The position numbers and the translations under genes were made by a program. Shown piece by piece: positions 1 to 7,975 of a stretch of 64,000 nucleotides of DNA (within the stretch, counting starts at the first letter, position 1; each line of letters opens with the position of its first letter). The notes beneath the pieces are model-generated. The model did no database searches. It saw only the letters and a program-made list of their open reading frames with translations, and was not told where the DNA came from. The stretch lies in contig NZ_PVEO01000006.1 of NCBI RefSeq assembly GCF_002973595.1, positions 62,001-126,000 on the forward strand. The letters are read 5' to 3'. The stretch comes from Jejuia pallidilutea. GTDB taxonomy: Bacteria; Bacteroidota; Bacteroidia; Flavobacteriales; Flavobacteriaceae.

Positions 1-2
1 CA

Positions 3-482
3 GAAAGTTGGACTAGCAGGTTATCTGAGTTTCCAAATTTAATCGTAACCCAAACCCTATCTAAAGCCTACGGAATGGCTGGGATTCGTCTAGGGATTTG
101 TTATGCTTCCAAGCAAATAATTTCAGTTTTAAATCGTATAAAACCACCGTATAATGTTAATGCGTTAACGCAGCAAAAAGCGATTTCGCAACTAGAACAA
201 GACGATGTTATACAAAAACAAGTAGAGCAAATTTTAAAGCAACGAGATATTCTAATTGAGAAATTATCTGAAATTGATTATGTCTCAAAAATATACCCAT
301 CCGATGCAAATTTTGTGTTAGCAGAAGTAGATGATGCTACAAAACGTTACAATCAGCTCATAGAAAAAGGCATTGTAATACGTAATAGAACCACACAGCC
401 TGGTTGTGAAAATTGTTTGCGCTTAACGATTGGGACACCAGATGAAAATGAAATTTTAATACATACTTTAAAATCAATCTAA
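3..482 (+). CDS. hisC: Histidinol-phosphate aminotransferase, C-terminal part (gene cut by window start)
   Basis: PLP-dependent aminotransferase that converts imidazole-acetol phosphate plus glutamate into histidinol phosphate in histidine biosynthesis (cytoplasm). The open frame runs back to base 3 with no stop, so the gene begins before the window and only about 159 C-terminal codons are present. The fragment has the fold-type-I signature [14 protein letters not shown]: the Schiff-base lysine is the codon at 63-65 and the phosphate-binding arginine lies 8 residues later. Near the end, [12 protein letters not shown] holds the substrate-carboxylate arginine. The ATG at base 75 is internal and not a real start. 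The stop TAA overlaps the hisB ATG by one base, which indicates translational coupling within the his operon. Confidence 0.95.
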   Translation, partial: ESWTSRLSEFPNLIVTQTLSKAYGMAGIRLGICYASKQIISVLNRIKPPYNVNALTQQKAISQLEQDDVIQKQVEQILKQRDILIEKLSEIDYVSKIYPSDANFVLAEVDDATKRYNQLIEKGIVIRNRTTQPGCENCLRLTIGTPDENEILIHTLKSI

Positions 483-1621
483 TGAAAAAAGTATTATTCA
501 TAGATAGAGACGGCACTTTGGTTTTAGAACCGCCAGTAGATTATCAATTAGATAGTTTAGAAAAGTTGGAGTTCTATCCAAAAGTATTTCAATATATGGC
601 TAAAATTGCCAGTGAATTAGATTATGAACTGGTTATGGTAACTAACCAAGACGGTTTGGGTACAGATGCGTTTCCAGAAGACAGCTTTTGGCCAGCACAA
701 AACAAAATTATTGATGCGTTTAAAAAAGAAGGTGTAGCGTTTGCCGCAGTTCATATCGATAAAACCTTTCCTCATGAAAATGCACCTACGCGGAAACCAA
801 GAACAGGATTATTAACCCAATATTTTGATACAAATAAGTACGATTTACAACATTCTTTTGTATTAGGAGACAGAATTACCGATATGGAATTAGCCAAAAA
901 CTTGGGCGCAAAAGGTATTTATTTAGCTGAAAATCCCGAGTTAGGAGCAGATGAAATTGAAACATCTAAACAGGAAATTTTAGACTGTATTGCCTTGACA
1001 AGTACCGACTGGAAAGAAATTTACGAGTTTTTAAAGCTTAAAGATCGCGTTGAAGAAATAACACGTAATACTAATGAAACTCAGATATATATAAAATTAA
1101 ACCTTGACGGGTCTGGTAAGAATGATATTGATACTGGCTTGTCGTTTTTCGATCATATGTTAGACCAAATTGGTCGCCACGGTGCGATGGATTTAACCAT
1201 TAAAGTAAATGGCGATTTAGAAGTTGATGAACACCACACCATTGAAGATACCATGATTGCTTTAGGTGAATTATTCAATAAAGCCTTAGGAAATAAATTA
1301 GGTATAGAACGCTATGGTTTCTGTTTACCCATGGACGATTGTTTAGCGCAAGTTGCAGTAGATTTTGGCGGAAGAAATTGGTTAGAATGGGACGCGGAAT
1401 TTAAGCGCGAAAAAATAGGTGATATGCCAACCGAAATGTTTTACCACCTGTTTAAATCGTTTACAGACGGCGCTAAATGTAATTTAAACATAAAAGCAGA
1501 GGGTGTCAACGAGCATCATAAAATAGAAGGAATTTTTAAAGCCTTTGCTAAAGCTATGAAAATGGCTGTAAAACGAGATGCAAATAAAATGTTTTTACCA
1601 AGCACAAAAGGAATGCTATAA
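482..1621 (+). CDS. hisB: Bifunctional histidinol-phosphatase / imidazoleglycerol-phosphate dehydratase
   Basis: Fused enzyme catalysing two steps of histidine synthesis. The N-terminal HAD phosphatase half (about residues 1-170) has the nucleophile motif FIDRDGTL with Asp8 and Asp10, VTNQDGLGT, and the late acidic motif [11 protein letters not shown]. The C-terminal dehydratase half (about 190-379) has the duplicated metal-binding His clusters DEHHTIED and NEHHKIEG, plus [13 protein letters not shown]. At 379 residues it is slightly longer than the enterobacterial fusion and looks complete. It overlaps hisC upstream and hisH downstream by one base each (TAATG), so the three genes are coupled. 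The fusion is common in Bacteroidota. Confidence 0.97.
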   Translation: MKKVLFIDRDGTLVLEPPVDYQLDSLEKLEFYPKVFQYMAKIASELDYELVMVTNQDGLGTDAFPEDSFWPAQNKIIDAFKKEGVAFAAVHIDKTFPHENAPTRKPRTGLLTQYFDTNKYDLQHSFVLGDRITDMELAKNLGAKGIYLAENPELGADEIETSKQEILDCIALTSTDWKEIYEFLKLKDRVEEITRNTNETQIYIKLNLDGSGKNDIDTGLSFFDHMLDQIGRHGAMDLTIKVNGDLEVDEHHTIEDTMIALGELFNKALGNKLGIERYGFCLPMDDCLAQVAVDFGGRNWLEWDAEFKREKIGDMPTEMFYHLFKSFTDGAKCNLNIKAEGVNEHHKIEGIFKAFAKAMKMAVKRDANKMFLPSTKGML

Positions 1622-2202
1622 TGAAACTAGTAATAATAGATTACGGCGCTGGAAATATAAAAAGTATTCAGTTTGCGTTTAACCGATTAGGATACGAGGC
1701 TGTATTGTCTAAAAATCCTGAAGAGATAGAAGCTGCCGATAAGGTTATTTTCCCGGGTGTGGGAGAAGCAAGTTCAGCAATGAAAATGCTAAAAGAAAGT
1801 GGTTTAGACGAATTGATACCTAAGCTTAAGCAGCCGGTTTTAGGTATTTGCTTGGGCATGCAGTTAATGTGTTTGCACACTGAAGAAGGTAATACTAAAG
1901 GATTGGGTATTTTTCAAACCAAAGTAAAACGCTTTTCTAATAACGTAAAAGTACCACAAATGGGTTGGAACGTGATTAAAGATTTGAAGTCCGATTTATT
2001 TAAAGGCATCAAAGAAAACGAATACATGTATTTGGTACACAGTTACTATTCAGAGCATTGTAATGAAACCATAGCAGCTACGGATTATGAAATTAATTAC
2101 GCCTCGGCATTGCAACATGAAAACTTTTATGGCACGCAGTTTCACCCAGAAAAAAGTGGTGCTAAAGGTTCAAAAATTCTAGAGAATTTTTTGAACCTTT
2201 AG
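1621..2202 (+). CDS. hisH: Imidazole glycerol phosphate synthase, glutamine amidotransferase subunit
   Basis: Class-I glutaminase that supplies ammonia to HisF for ring closure to imidazole glycerol phosphate; it works as a HisHF heterodimer. The nucleophile Cys77 lies in PVLGICLGMQLM, and the His175/Glu177 pair of the triad is in FHPEKSG near the C-terminus. The oxyanion strand is FPGVGEAS. Length (193 aa) is normal. The start overlaps the hisB stop. The last 13 codons and the stop form a long A/U-rich inverted repeat (2164-2179 with 2184-2200), and the operon is then interrupted by a GIY-YIG gene before hisA. Confidence 0.97.
   Translation: MKLVIIDYGAGNIKSIQFAFNRLGYEAVLSKNPEEIEAADKVIFPGVGEASSAMKMLKESGLDELIPKLKQPVLGICLGMQLMCLHTEEGNTKGLGIFQTKVKRFSNNVKVPQMGWNVIKDLKSDLFKGIKENEYMYLVHSYYSEHCNETIAATDYEINYASALQHENFYGTQFHPEKSGAKGSKILENFLNL
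2164..2200 (+). repeat. 16-17 bp inverted repeat inside the 3' end of hisH
   Basis: The arms aaaggttcaaaaattc (2164-2179) and gaattttttgaaccttt (2184-2200) are complementary apart from one extra T/A, with a 4-base loop. The right arm runs into the hisH stop codon. In mRNA this would be a strong hairpin with a U run in its right arm. It could damp read-through or protect an upstream transcript end. Its role is inferred. Confidence 0.6.
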
Positions 2203-2204
2203 CA

Positions 2205-2223
2205 TTCTGAACTTGTTTCAGAA
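2205..2223. repeat. Hairpin with CTGAA-N5-TTCAG core, left flank of the GIY-YIG gene
   Basis: Perfect 7-bp arms ttctgaa (2205-2211) and ttcagaa (2217-2223) around the loop cttgt. It begins three bases after the hisH stop. The same core, CTGAA-5 nt-TTCAG, recurs in the hairpin at 2527-2547 on the other side of the GIY-YIG gene, so the two palindromes bracket it. Confidence 0.6.
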
Positions 2224-2248
2224 ACTGTTTGTTTAAATCTAATTTTAA

Positions 2249-2524
2249 TTGAATTATTACTGTTACATATTATCAAATAAAAACCGAACAGTGTTGTACA
2301 TAGGTTTTACAAGTAATATAAAAGAAAGAATTAAAGCCCATCAATCGGGAAGGGGTGCCTTTTTTACAAAAAAATATAATGTTTTTGATTTGATATATTA
2401 TGAAATTTATGATGATAGTAAATTAGCAAGAAAACGAGAAAGGCAATTAAAAAATTGGAATAAAGAATGGAAATGGAATTTGATAAAGACATCGAATCCT
2501 GATTTAATAAAATTAGAAATATAA
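2249..2524 (+). CDS. Small GIY-YIG nuclease-domain protein
   Basis: A 91-residue stand-alone GIY-YIG domain (UPF0213/UvrC-N-like family). The GIY half is degenerate (YCYIL, residues 4-8); YIG is at 17-19; the catalytic arginine is R27 in IKERIKAHQ; the metal-binding glutamate is E64 in RERQLKNW. All key residues of the fold are therefore present and it may be an active metal-dependent endonuclease. The start is TTG, with no earlier in-frame ATG. The gene sits in the his operon between hisH and hisA, where it has no metabolic reason to be, and is flanked by two hairpins sharing CTGAA-N5-TTCAG. The substrate is unknown. It may act in DNA repair or in mobility of the repeat unit, which is inference. 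Confidence 0.88.
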   Translation: MNYYCYILSNKNRTVLYIGFTSNIKERIKAHQSGRGAFFTKKYNVFDLIYYEIYDDSKLARKRERQLKNWNKEWKWNLIKTSNPDLIKLEI

Positions 2525-2526
2525 AG

Positions 2527-2547
2527 ACCCTGAAATAAATTCAGGGT
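2527..2547 (+). repeat. Hairpin with CTGAA-N5-TTCAG core, right flank of the GIY-YIG gene
   Basis: Perfect 8-bp arms accctgaa (2527-2534) and ttcagggt (2540-2547) with loop ataaa, followed by ttattaac. It lies three bases after the GIY-YIG stop and 18 bases before the hisA ATG. It could act as a weak terminator, although transcription must pass it to reach hisA. It shares its core and loop size with the hairpin at 2205-2223. Confidence 0.6.
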
Positions 2548-2565
2548 TTATTAACAAGTTAATAA

Positions 2566-3300
2566 ATGAGAATAATACCAGCCATAGACATTATAGAAGG
2601 CAAGTGCGTTCGCTTAACCAAAGGCGATTATGGCACTAAAAAAGTATACAGCGAAAGTCCGTTAGAAATAGCAAAAACTTTTGAAGGTTCAGGCATTGAA
2701 TATTTGCATTTAGTAGATTTAGACGGTGCCAAAGCCCAACATATTGTAAATTATAAAGTGCTAGAGCAAATTGCTTCTAAAACAAAGTTGAAAATTGATT
2801 TTGGTGGTGGTTTAAAAACCAATGAAGATTTACACATTGCTTTTAATTCTGGTGCACGACAAATTACCGGAGGAAGCATTGCTGTAAAAGATCCTAAAAC
2901 CTTTGAAGGTTGGGTGTCTAAATATGGTGGTAACAAAATTATTTTGGGTGCCGATAGCGATGATGGAAAAGTATCTATTAGCGGTTGGATGGAGCAAAGT
3001 GAAGAAGATGTTATTCCATTTATTAAGGCTTATCAAAAAAAAGGCATTCAGTATGTAATTTGTACCGACATATCTAAAGATGGCATGCTAGAAGGCCCTT
3101 CGTTCGATTTATATAAAAAAATTATTGCAAGTTGCACTAATAGTAGCAGCGACCAATCTATAAAATTAATAGCATCTGGTGGTATTTCGCATATAGATGA
3201 GTTGCCTAAATTAATAGAAATTGGTTGCGAAGGTGTTATTATTGGTAAGGCCATTTACGAAGATAGAATTACATTAAAGCAATTAGAAAAATTTGTATAA
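2566..3300 (+). CDS. hisA: ProFAR isomerase (phosphoribosylformimino-AICAR-P isomerase)
   Basis: (beta/alpha)8-barrel enzyme that isomerises ProFAR to PRFAR before the HisHF step. The N-terminal catalytic Asp8 is in [15 protein letters not shown]; the second catalytic Asp is in the half-barrel repeat [15 protein letters not shown]; phosphate-binding glycines appear as DFGGGL and ASGGI. Length (244 aa) is normal. It follows the GIY-YIG insertion, so its ATG is separated from hisH by about 360 bases, unlike the overlapping junctions elsewhere in the operon. Its stop overlaps the hisF ATG by one base (TAATG). Confidence 0.97.
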   Translation: MRIIPAIDIIEGKCVRLTKGDYGTKKVYSESPLEIAKTFEGSGIEYLHLVDLDGAKAQHIVNYKVLEQIASKTKLKIDFGGGLKTNEDLHIAFNSGARQITGGSIAVKDPKTFEGWVSKYGGNKIILGADSDDGKVSISGWMEQSEEDVIPFIKAYQKKGIQYVICTDISKDGMLEGPSFDLYKKIIASCTNSSSDQSIKLIASGGISHIDELPKLIEIGCEGVIIGKAIYEDRITLKQLEKFV

Positions 3301-4055
3301 TGCTTACAAAACGAATCATTCCCTGTTTAGATATTAAAAATGGACGTACCGTAAAAGGTGTAAATTTTGTGGATTTACGAGATGCGGGCGATCCTGTAGA
3401 ATTAGCTAAACAATATGCCGATTATGGTGCAGACGAACTGGTGTTTTTAGATATTTCGGCGACTTTAGAAGCGCGAGCAACAACCTTAGAAATGGTGTTA
3501 CACGTTGCCGAACAGGTTAATATTCCGTTTACAGTAGGAGGAGGTATTTCATCAGTAGAACATGTAGATACCTTACTAAAAAACGGCGCCGATAAAGTGT
3601 CTATTAATTCGTCGGCGGTTAAACGGCCTGAGTTAGTGAACGAATTAGCCGAAAAATTCGGAAGTCAGTGTGTGGTTGTCGCCATTGATGCTAAAGAGGT
3701 TGATGGTAATTGGAAAGTACATTTAGCAGGAGGCACCATTCCAACCGAAATCGATTTGTTTGAATGGGCAAAAGAAGTGGAAGAACGTGGTGCTGGTGAA
3801 ATATTATTTACTTCCATGAATCATGATGGCACCAAAAACGGGTTTGCAAACAAAGCCTTAGCACAATTATCTGATATGTTAAATATTCCTATTATTGCTT
3901 CGGGAGGTGCTGGTAACGTACAACATTTTATCGATACCTTTACTATAGGGAAATCAGACGCAGCCTTAGCGGCAAGTGTATTTCACTTTAATGAAATACC
4001 AATTCCAGAATTAAAAAAAGTGTTAAAAGAACATCATATTGAAGTACGACTTTAA
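3300..4055 (+). CDS. hisF: Imidazole glycerol phosphate synthase, cyclase subunit
   Basis: Barrel partner of HisH that uses channelled ammonia to convert PRFAR into imidazole glycerol phosphate and AICAR. Catalytic Asp11 is in [15 protein letters not shown]. The second Asp is in [12 protein letters not shown], and phosphate sites are FTVGGGISS and IASGGAGN. The 251-residue length is standard. It is one-base coupled to hisA and followed by a 66-base gap with a palindrome before hisIE. Confidence 0.97.
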   Translation: MLTKRIIPCLDIKNGRTVKGVNFVDLRDAGDPVELAKQYADYGADELVFLDISATLEARATTLEMVLHVAEQVNIPFTVGGGISSVEHVDTLLKNGADKVSINSSAVKRPELVNELAEKFGSQCVVVAIDAKEVDGNWKVHLAGGTIPTEIDLFEWAKEVEERGAGEILFTSMNHDGTKNGFANKALAQLSDMLNIPIIASGGAGNVQHFIDTFTIGKSDAALAASVFHFNEIPIPELKKVLKEHHIEVRL

Positions 4056-4062
4056 TCAATTT

Positions 4063-4105
4063 ACTAAAATGTTCAGACAGAATTCAGTCGAAGTTCCATT
4101 TTAGT
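4063..4105. repeat. Palindromic intergenic repeat between hisF and hisIE
   Basis: Perfect 9-bp arms actaaaatg (4063-4071) and cattttagt (4097-4105) enclose a 25-base GC-richer centre containing gaattc and ttcagtcgaag. It resembles small REP/MITE-like insertions scattered through flavobacterial intergenic DNA. No U-run follows, so it is not an obvious terminator. Confidence 0.5.
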
Positions 4106-4121
4106 TTATAACAAGTAGATC

Positions 4122-4715
4122 ATGATAATAAAATACGATTCAAACGGTTTAGTACCTGCCATCATTCAAGACGCTACCACTAAAACAGTGCTGATGTTGG
4201 GATATATGAATGAGGAAGCTTATAAAAAAACCTTAGAAACCAAACTGGTTACTTTTTTCAGCAGAAGTAAACAACGCTTATGGACTAAAGGTGAAGAAAG
4301 TGGTAATTATTTAAATTTAGTTAATATTAAAAACGACTGCGATAATGATACTTTATTGATTAAAGTAAATCCTGTTGGCCCCACATGCCATAAAGGAACT
4401 GACAACTGTTGGGGAGAAGACAATACTTCATCTTACGGATTCTTTTCAACGTTAGAAGATGTTATTGCAGAACGTGTAGCCAATAAAGACACTGCCAAAT
4501 CTTATGTTGCGAGTTTGTTTTCAAAAGGCATAAATAAAGTAGCGCAAAAAGTAGGAGAGGAAGCTGTTGAAACTGTTATTGAAGCTATGGATAATAACGA
4601 TGAGTTATTTTTGTATGAATCGGCAGATTTATTGTTTCACTACCTCATGTTGTTACAGGCCAAAGGCTTTACGTTAAAAGATATAGAAAACGAATTGAAA
4701 GGAAGACATAAATAA
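4122..4715 (+). CDS. hisI: Bifunctional phosphoribosyl-AMP cyclohydrolase / phosphoribosyl-ATP pyrophosphatase
   Basis: HisIE fusion carrying out steps 2 and 3 of histidine synthesis. The HisI half (about 1-105) has the Zn/Mg-binding region DCDNDTLLIKV...GPTCHKGTDNCW with the conserved cysteines. The HisE half (about 110-197) is the all-alpha MazG-like domain with YVASLFSKGINKVAQKVGEE and AVETVIEA. Length (197 aa) is typical. It is the last gene of the his operon in the window and is followed by a strong bidirectional hairpin. Confidence 0.96.
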   Translation: MIIKYDSNGLVPAIIQDATTKTVLMLGYMNEEAYKKTLETKLVTFFSRSKQRLWTKGEESGNYLNLVNIKNDCDNDTLLIKVNPVGPTCHKGTDNCWGEDNTSSYGFFSTLEDVIAERVANKDTAKSYVASLFSKGINKVAQKVGEEAVETVIEAMDNNDELFLYESADLLFHYLMLLQAKGFTLKDIENELKGRHK

Positions 4716-4736
4716 ATCCTTGCAATGGCAATAAAT

Positions 4737-4793
4737 AACTCGTTTAGGAGGCTTTCATTTGTTTAAGAGATTCCTAAACGAGTTTAATTTTTA
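4737..4793. terminator. Bidirectional terminator after the his operon
   Basis: Perfect 13-bp arms aactcgtttagga (4737-4749) and tcctaaacgagtt (4772-4784), a 22-base loop, then taattttta. It separates hisIE (+) from the convergent membrane-protein gene (-). Confidence 0.75.
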
Positions 4794-4798
4794 TACTA

Positions 4799-5218
4799 TT
4801 AGGATAACCAGCCGTTTGCTTCAGATTTTCTTGCAAACCACACAAAGAAAAATGCAAACACAATTATCATTATGGTCATTCCCACACTTGAAGCATACCC
4901 ATTTATAAGAATATAACCCATTTGTACAATTACAGCAATTAAAGACAACATCCATAATTTTACAGACCAAGATTTTCTAAGTAACAATCCAAGAGATGCT
5001 AAAGCTCCAGCAAAAACAGCAATTGCAAATGCTGCTGTGACCCAAGAAGGCATGTTAGCAGCAATTTCTAGTTGTTCTTCGCTATACATAGCTCTGTAAC
5101 TTTCGGTATCATATGCTTGCTGTAAATAAGCATTTACGCCCATGCCATTCCAAATTAAGGCAATAATACTTACAATCCAAAACCAAATTGGGGGCTTAAT
5201 AGTTGAAGAATTCGACAT
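4799..5218 (-). CDS. Small integral membrane protein, unknown function
   Basis: 139 residues with four predicted transmembrane helices (about 11-32, 58-80, 86-106 and 113-129) and a short periplasmic loop rich in Glu/Tyr between helices 1 and 2. No catalytic motif is visible. Helix 1 has IWNGMGVNAYL, a pattern I associate with a conserved but uncharacterised membrane family in Bacteroidota and Proteobacteria. It is transcribed alone, converging on the his operon, with an A-rich ATG context and 98 bases to the divergent TruA-like gene. A transport or stress role would be guesswork. Confidence 0.8.
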   Translation of the reverse strand: MSNSSTIKPPIWFWIVSIIALIWNGMGVNAYLQQAYDTESYRAMYSEEQLEIAANMPSWVTAAFAIAVFAGALASLGLLLRKSWSVKLWMLSLIAVIVQMGYILINGYASSVGMTIMIIVFAFFFVWFARKSEANGWLS

Positions 5219-5316
5219 AATTTCTAGTTGTTATAGTTAGTAAAACATAATACAATGTATAAATTTTTTGTCACAATTTGTAAATAAACTAATTTCCACC
5301 GCGGAATAAAATCCTT

Positions 5317-6096
5317 ATGAAAAAGTATTTCTACGTTATAAACATTCAGTATTTAGGCTATCGTTTTCATGGTTGGCAAAAGCAACCCGATGTAAAAACA
5401 TTGCATTTAATGGTAGATAGAACCTTAAACTTTATCTTAGAAGGTAAGTATTTTAAAAGCTTAATTTCTGGAAGAACAGATGCGATGGTTTCAGCGGAAA
5501 ACACAGCCTTCGAGTTGTTTTTAAAAGAACCTTTAGAAGATAATAACGTATTTCTAGAGCTGTTTAATTATAATTTACCTCAAGATATCAGAGCCTTAAG
5601 TTTGCGGGAGGTAGATAAGGATTTTAATATTATAAATCATTCTAAGGTAAAAGAATATTTATATCTGTTTACATATGGTGAAAAATGTCATCCCTTTTGT
5701 GCTCCAATAATGACAACGATTTTAGATGACTTAGATATAGACCTTATGAAACAAGGTGCTAAACTGTTTGAAGGCGAAAACTATCTATGGTCGTATTGCT
5801 ATAAACCAACTGAAAACGGGGTTTATACCAGAGAAATTTTAACCTGCGAATTGGTGGAAAACACCTTATATTCTGCTAATTATTTCCCAGAACAATCCTA
5901 TATACTTCGCGTAAAAGGCAAAGGTTTTATGCGTAACCAAATTCGTTTAATGATGGGAACATTAATCGATTTGGGAAAAGGCAACTTAACGCTTCAAGAC
6001 ATTAAAAATAGCCTTGTTCCAAACAGTAAAATTAAAATGAATTACATAGCTCCAGCATCTGGTTTAATTCTTAAAAACATCGATTTTATTGATTAG
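5317..6096 (+). CDS. TruA-family tRNA pseudouridine synthase, divergent paralogue
   Basis: 259-residue protein with the TruA fold. The N-terminus is FYVINIQYLGYRFHGWQKQ (the family's YdG..f.GwQ strand). The catalytic aspartate is Asp55 in SGRTDAMVSAENTAFEL. The C-terminal motif is LRVKGKGFMRNQIRLMMGTLIDLGKG, the conserved F.r.qvR.mvG segment. The usual GRTDAGVHA is changed to GRTDAMVSA, losing the Gly and His after the nucleophile, so this may be a second, lineage-specific enzyme rather than the canonical synthase for tRNA positions 38-40. The target site cannot be told from sequence. Confidence 0.85.
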   Translation: MKKYFYVINIQYLGYRFHGWQKQPDVKTLHLMVDRTLNFILEGKYFKSLISGRTDAMVSAENTAFELFLKEPLEDNNVFLELFNYNLPQDIRALSLREVDKDFNIINHSKVKEYLYLFTYGEKCHPFCAPIMTTILDDLDIDLMKQGAKLFEGENYLWSYCYKPTENGVYTREILTCELVENTLYSANYFPEQSYILRVKGKGFMRNQIRLMMGTLIDLGKGNLTLQDIKNSLVPNSKIKMNYIAPASGLILKNIDFID

Positions 6097-6253
6097 ATCT
6101 CTGTTTTATTCTCTAAATTTTTTTAACACTTTCCGCTTTTTTTAACATAATTTAAGTTAAATAAATCTTAATGCAGTTAAACCTTGTTAAATGGCTTGAC
6201 ATTTTCTGTTATACCTATAGTTTATATAGTGTAATCTTAAAAAAACACAAATT

Positions 6254-6760
6254 ATGAGCTATTTAAATATGAATGACGAAGAATTAATACCTGTGGTAGT
6301 GGAATTAAATATTTTACTAGCCGATTATCATGTGTATTATCAGAAATTAAGAAGTAAACATTGGAATATTATCGGAAAAAATTTCTTTGACCTACACGAA
6401 AAGTTTGAAGAATTATACAACGATGCCAAATTAAAAATAGATGAAATTGCAGAACGTATTTTAACACTGCGGTATCATCCGATGAGTAAGTTGGAAGACT
6501 ATTTAAAAACGGCTTCAATAACCGAAGAGGCACCATTACAAACTGATAGTGATATGGTTGAAGATACCCTGAACGATCATAAAATAATGTTAGCCCAAAT
6601 GACAAAAATTATTGAAAAAGCCGAAGAAGTATCTGATGAAGGCACTATAGACTTAATTGGAGCTTACATTAGAGAGCTAGAAAAATTTAGCTGGATGCTA
6701 AATGCATGGGGCAAGAAAACTACAGAAAATTTAAAAGAAGATGTTGTTGATGCGAACTAG
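6254..6760 (+). CDS. dps: Dps-like ferritin / DNA-protection protein
   Basis: 168-residue four-helix ferritin-like protein. The dinuclear ferroxidase ligands of Dps are visible: His36 in RSKHWNIIG, His48 in FFDLHEKFEELY, and Asp63/Glu67 in KIDEIAERIL. Dps dodecamers store iron using peroxide and shield DNA during starvation and oxidative stress in the cytoplasm. No lysine-rich N-terminal DNA tail is seen, so DNA binding may be weak. It stands alone after a 157-base AT-rich leader and shortly before an MscS channel gene (53 bases), which suits a stress-responsive pair, but co-transcription is uncertain. Confidence 0.93.
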   Translation: MSYLNMNDEELIPVVVELNILLADYHVYYQKLRSKHWNIIGKNFFDLHEKFEELYNDAKLKIDEIAERILTLRYHPMSKLEDYLKTASITEEAPLQTDSDMVEDTLNDHKIMLAQMTKIIEKAEEVSDEGTIDLIGAYIRELEKFSWMLNAWGKKTTENLKEDVVDAN

Positions 6761-6813
6761 TTGATAATCAATTTTTACAAAAAAATTAAGTATTAATCTT
6801 AAAAACTAAAAAA

Positions 6814-7716
6814 ATGGAAAGTACCATCACAACAGCATTTAACGATCTTATTGATAAATTACAAGGTTGGTTAAGTGCCATAATACAAAACATACCAAAT
6901 TTAATTCTGGCCATAATAGTAATGGCAGCTGCCTTCTTTATGGCGAGATATATTAGAAAATTTGTTTTAAAATTGGTTAAAAAACGTGTGCCACAAGAAT
7001 CTGTTGCCAACATTATAGCTAAAATATCTGCAGTAGTAATAGTAGTGGCAGGATTGTTTTTAGCGTTAGGCATTTTAAATTTAAGTAAAATGTTAACATC
7101 GTTACTTGCAGGAGCCGGAGTTGCTGGTTTAGCAATTGGTTTAGCGCTACAAGGCACATTGTCTAACACATTTGCAGGAATTGTAATTTCATTTAGAAAA
7201 CGTATACAAATAGGCAATTGGGTAGAAACCAATGGCTATTCAGGTGAAGTTATAGATGTAAACCTTAAAGAATTTGTTTTAAAGGAAGCAGATAATAACA
7301 TTGTAGTAATACCTAATAAAATGATTCTAGAAAATCCTTTAAAAAATTACTCGTTAACAACTAGAATGCGTGTATTTTTAGAATGCGGCGTAGGGTATGA
7401 GTCTGATTTAGAGGAAGTAGAAAAACTCACAAAAGAAGTAATAGCAAAAACCTTCGATCAAGTAGAACGTCCTGATGATGTAGAGTTCTATTTTACCGAG
7501 TTTGGTGATAGTTCAATTAATTACTTATGTAGATTTTGGATTGATGCAGAAAGTATGTTAGAAAAATTAAAATCTAAAACCAAGGCAATTATTGAAATTA
7601 AAAAAGCCTATGATAAGGCAGGAATCAATATTCCATTCCCTATTAGAACGCTTCAGTTCGATAACGAACTTAATTTTGACGAATCTGTTCTAAGTAATGG
7701 TTACTCAAATAACTAG
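6814..7716 (+). CDS. mscS: Small-conductance mechanosensitive channel, MscS family
   Basis: 300-residue inner-membrane channel that opens on membrane tension to release solutes in hypo-osmotic shock. It has three transmembrane helices in the first ~130 residues. The pore-lining TM3 shows the Ala/Gly knob pattern LLAGAGVAGLAIGLALQG followed by SNTFAGIVI. The beta domain is IQIGNWVETNGYSGEVIDVNL with NKMILENPLKNYS, then the alpha/beta vestibule. Length matches the compact E. coli MscS class. It is followed by a 13-bp hairpin and a degenerate remnant. A larger paralogue lies at 16155-17441. Confidence 0.93.
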   Translation: MESTITTAFNDLIDKLQGWLSAIIQNIPNLILAIIVMAAAFFMARYIRKFVLKLVKKRVPQESVANIIAKISAVVIVVAGLFLALGILNLSKMLTSLLAGAGVAGLAIGLALQGTLSNTFAGIVISFRKRIQIGNWVETNGYSGEVIDVNLKEFVLKEADNNIVVIPNKMILENPLKNYSLTTRMRVFLECGVGYESDLEEVEKLTKEVIAKTFDQVERPDDVEFYFTEFGDSSINYLCRFWIDAESMLEKLKSKTKAIIEIKKAYDKAGINIPFPIRTLQFDNELNFDESVLSNGYSNN

Positions 7717-7748
7717 GTGTAATCTATAATTTTCATAACAACACACAT

Positions 7749-7781
7749 TAATTGTATATGCACTAATGGCATATACAATTA
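7749..7781. terminator. Hairpin downstream of the MscS gene
   Basis: Perfect 13-bp arms taattgtatatgc (7749-7761) and gcatatacaatta (7769-7781), loop actaatg. The downstream tract is tgtattatatt, not a clean T-run, so termination is likely but not certain. Confidence 0.55.
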
Positions 7782-7821
7782 TGTATTATATTATTGTGAG
7801 TAACTAAAATTTAACAACTTA

Positions 7822-7940
7822 AATATTGAGGATATTAAGAGAGAAGCAAATGAAAATTCAGAAACGCTATAAGACGATGTAAAAGATGAGATTATAAAGA
7901 AGTAAAAGAAGAAGCGAAAACAAACAAATACATGTTGTAA
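7822..7940 (+). pseudogene. Decayed fragment of a charged coiled-coil protein
   Basis: One frame reads NIEDIKREANENSETL, stop, DDVKDEIIK. After a one-base shift it continues as EVKEEAKTNKYML, stop. The alternating acidic/basic residues resemble the C-terminal coiled coil of YtxH-like or apolipoprotein-like stress proteins. The in-frame stop and the frameshift, with no start codon, indicate a gene remnant rather than an active gene. Identification is by composition only. Confidence 0.35.
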
Positions 7941-7975
7941 AGAAGCTTTAAGTATAACACTAAAAAAACAATACT

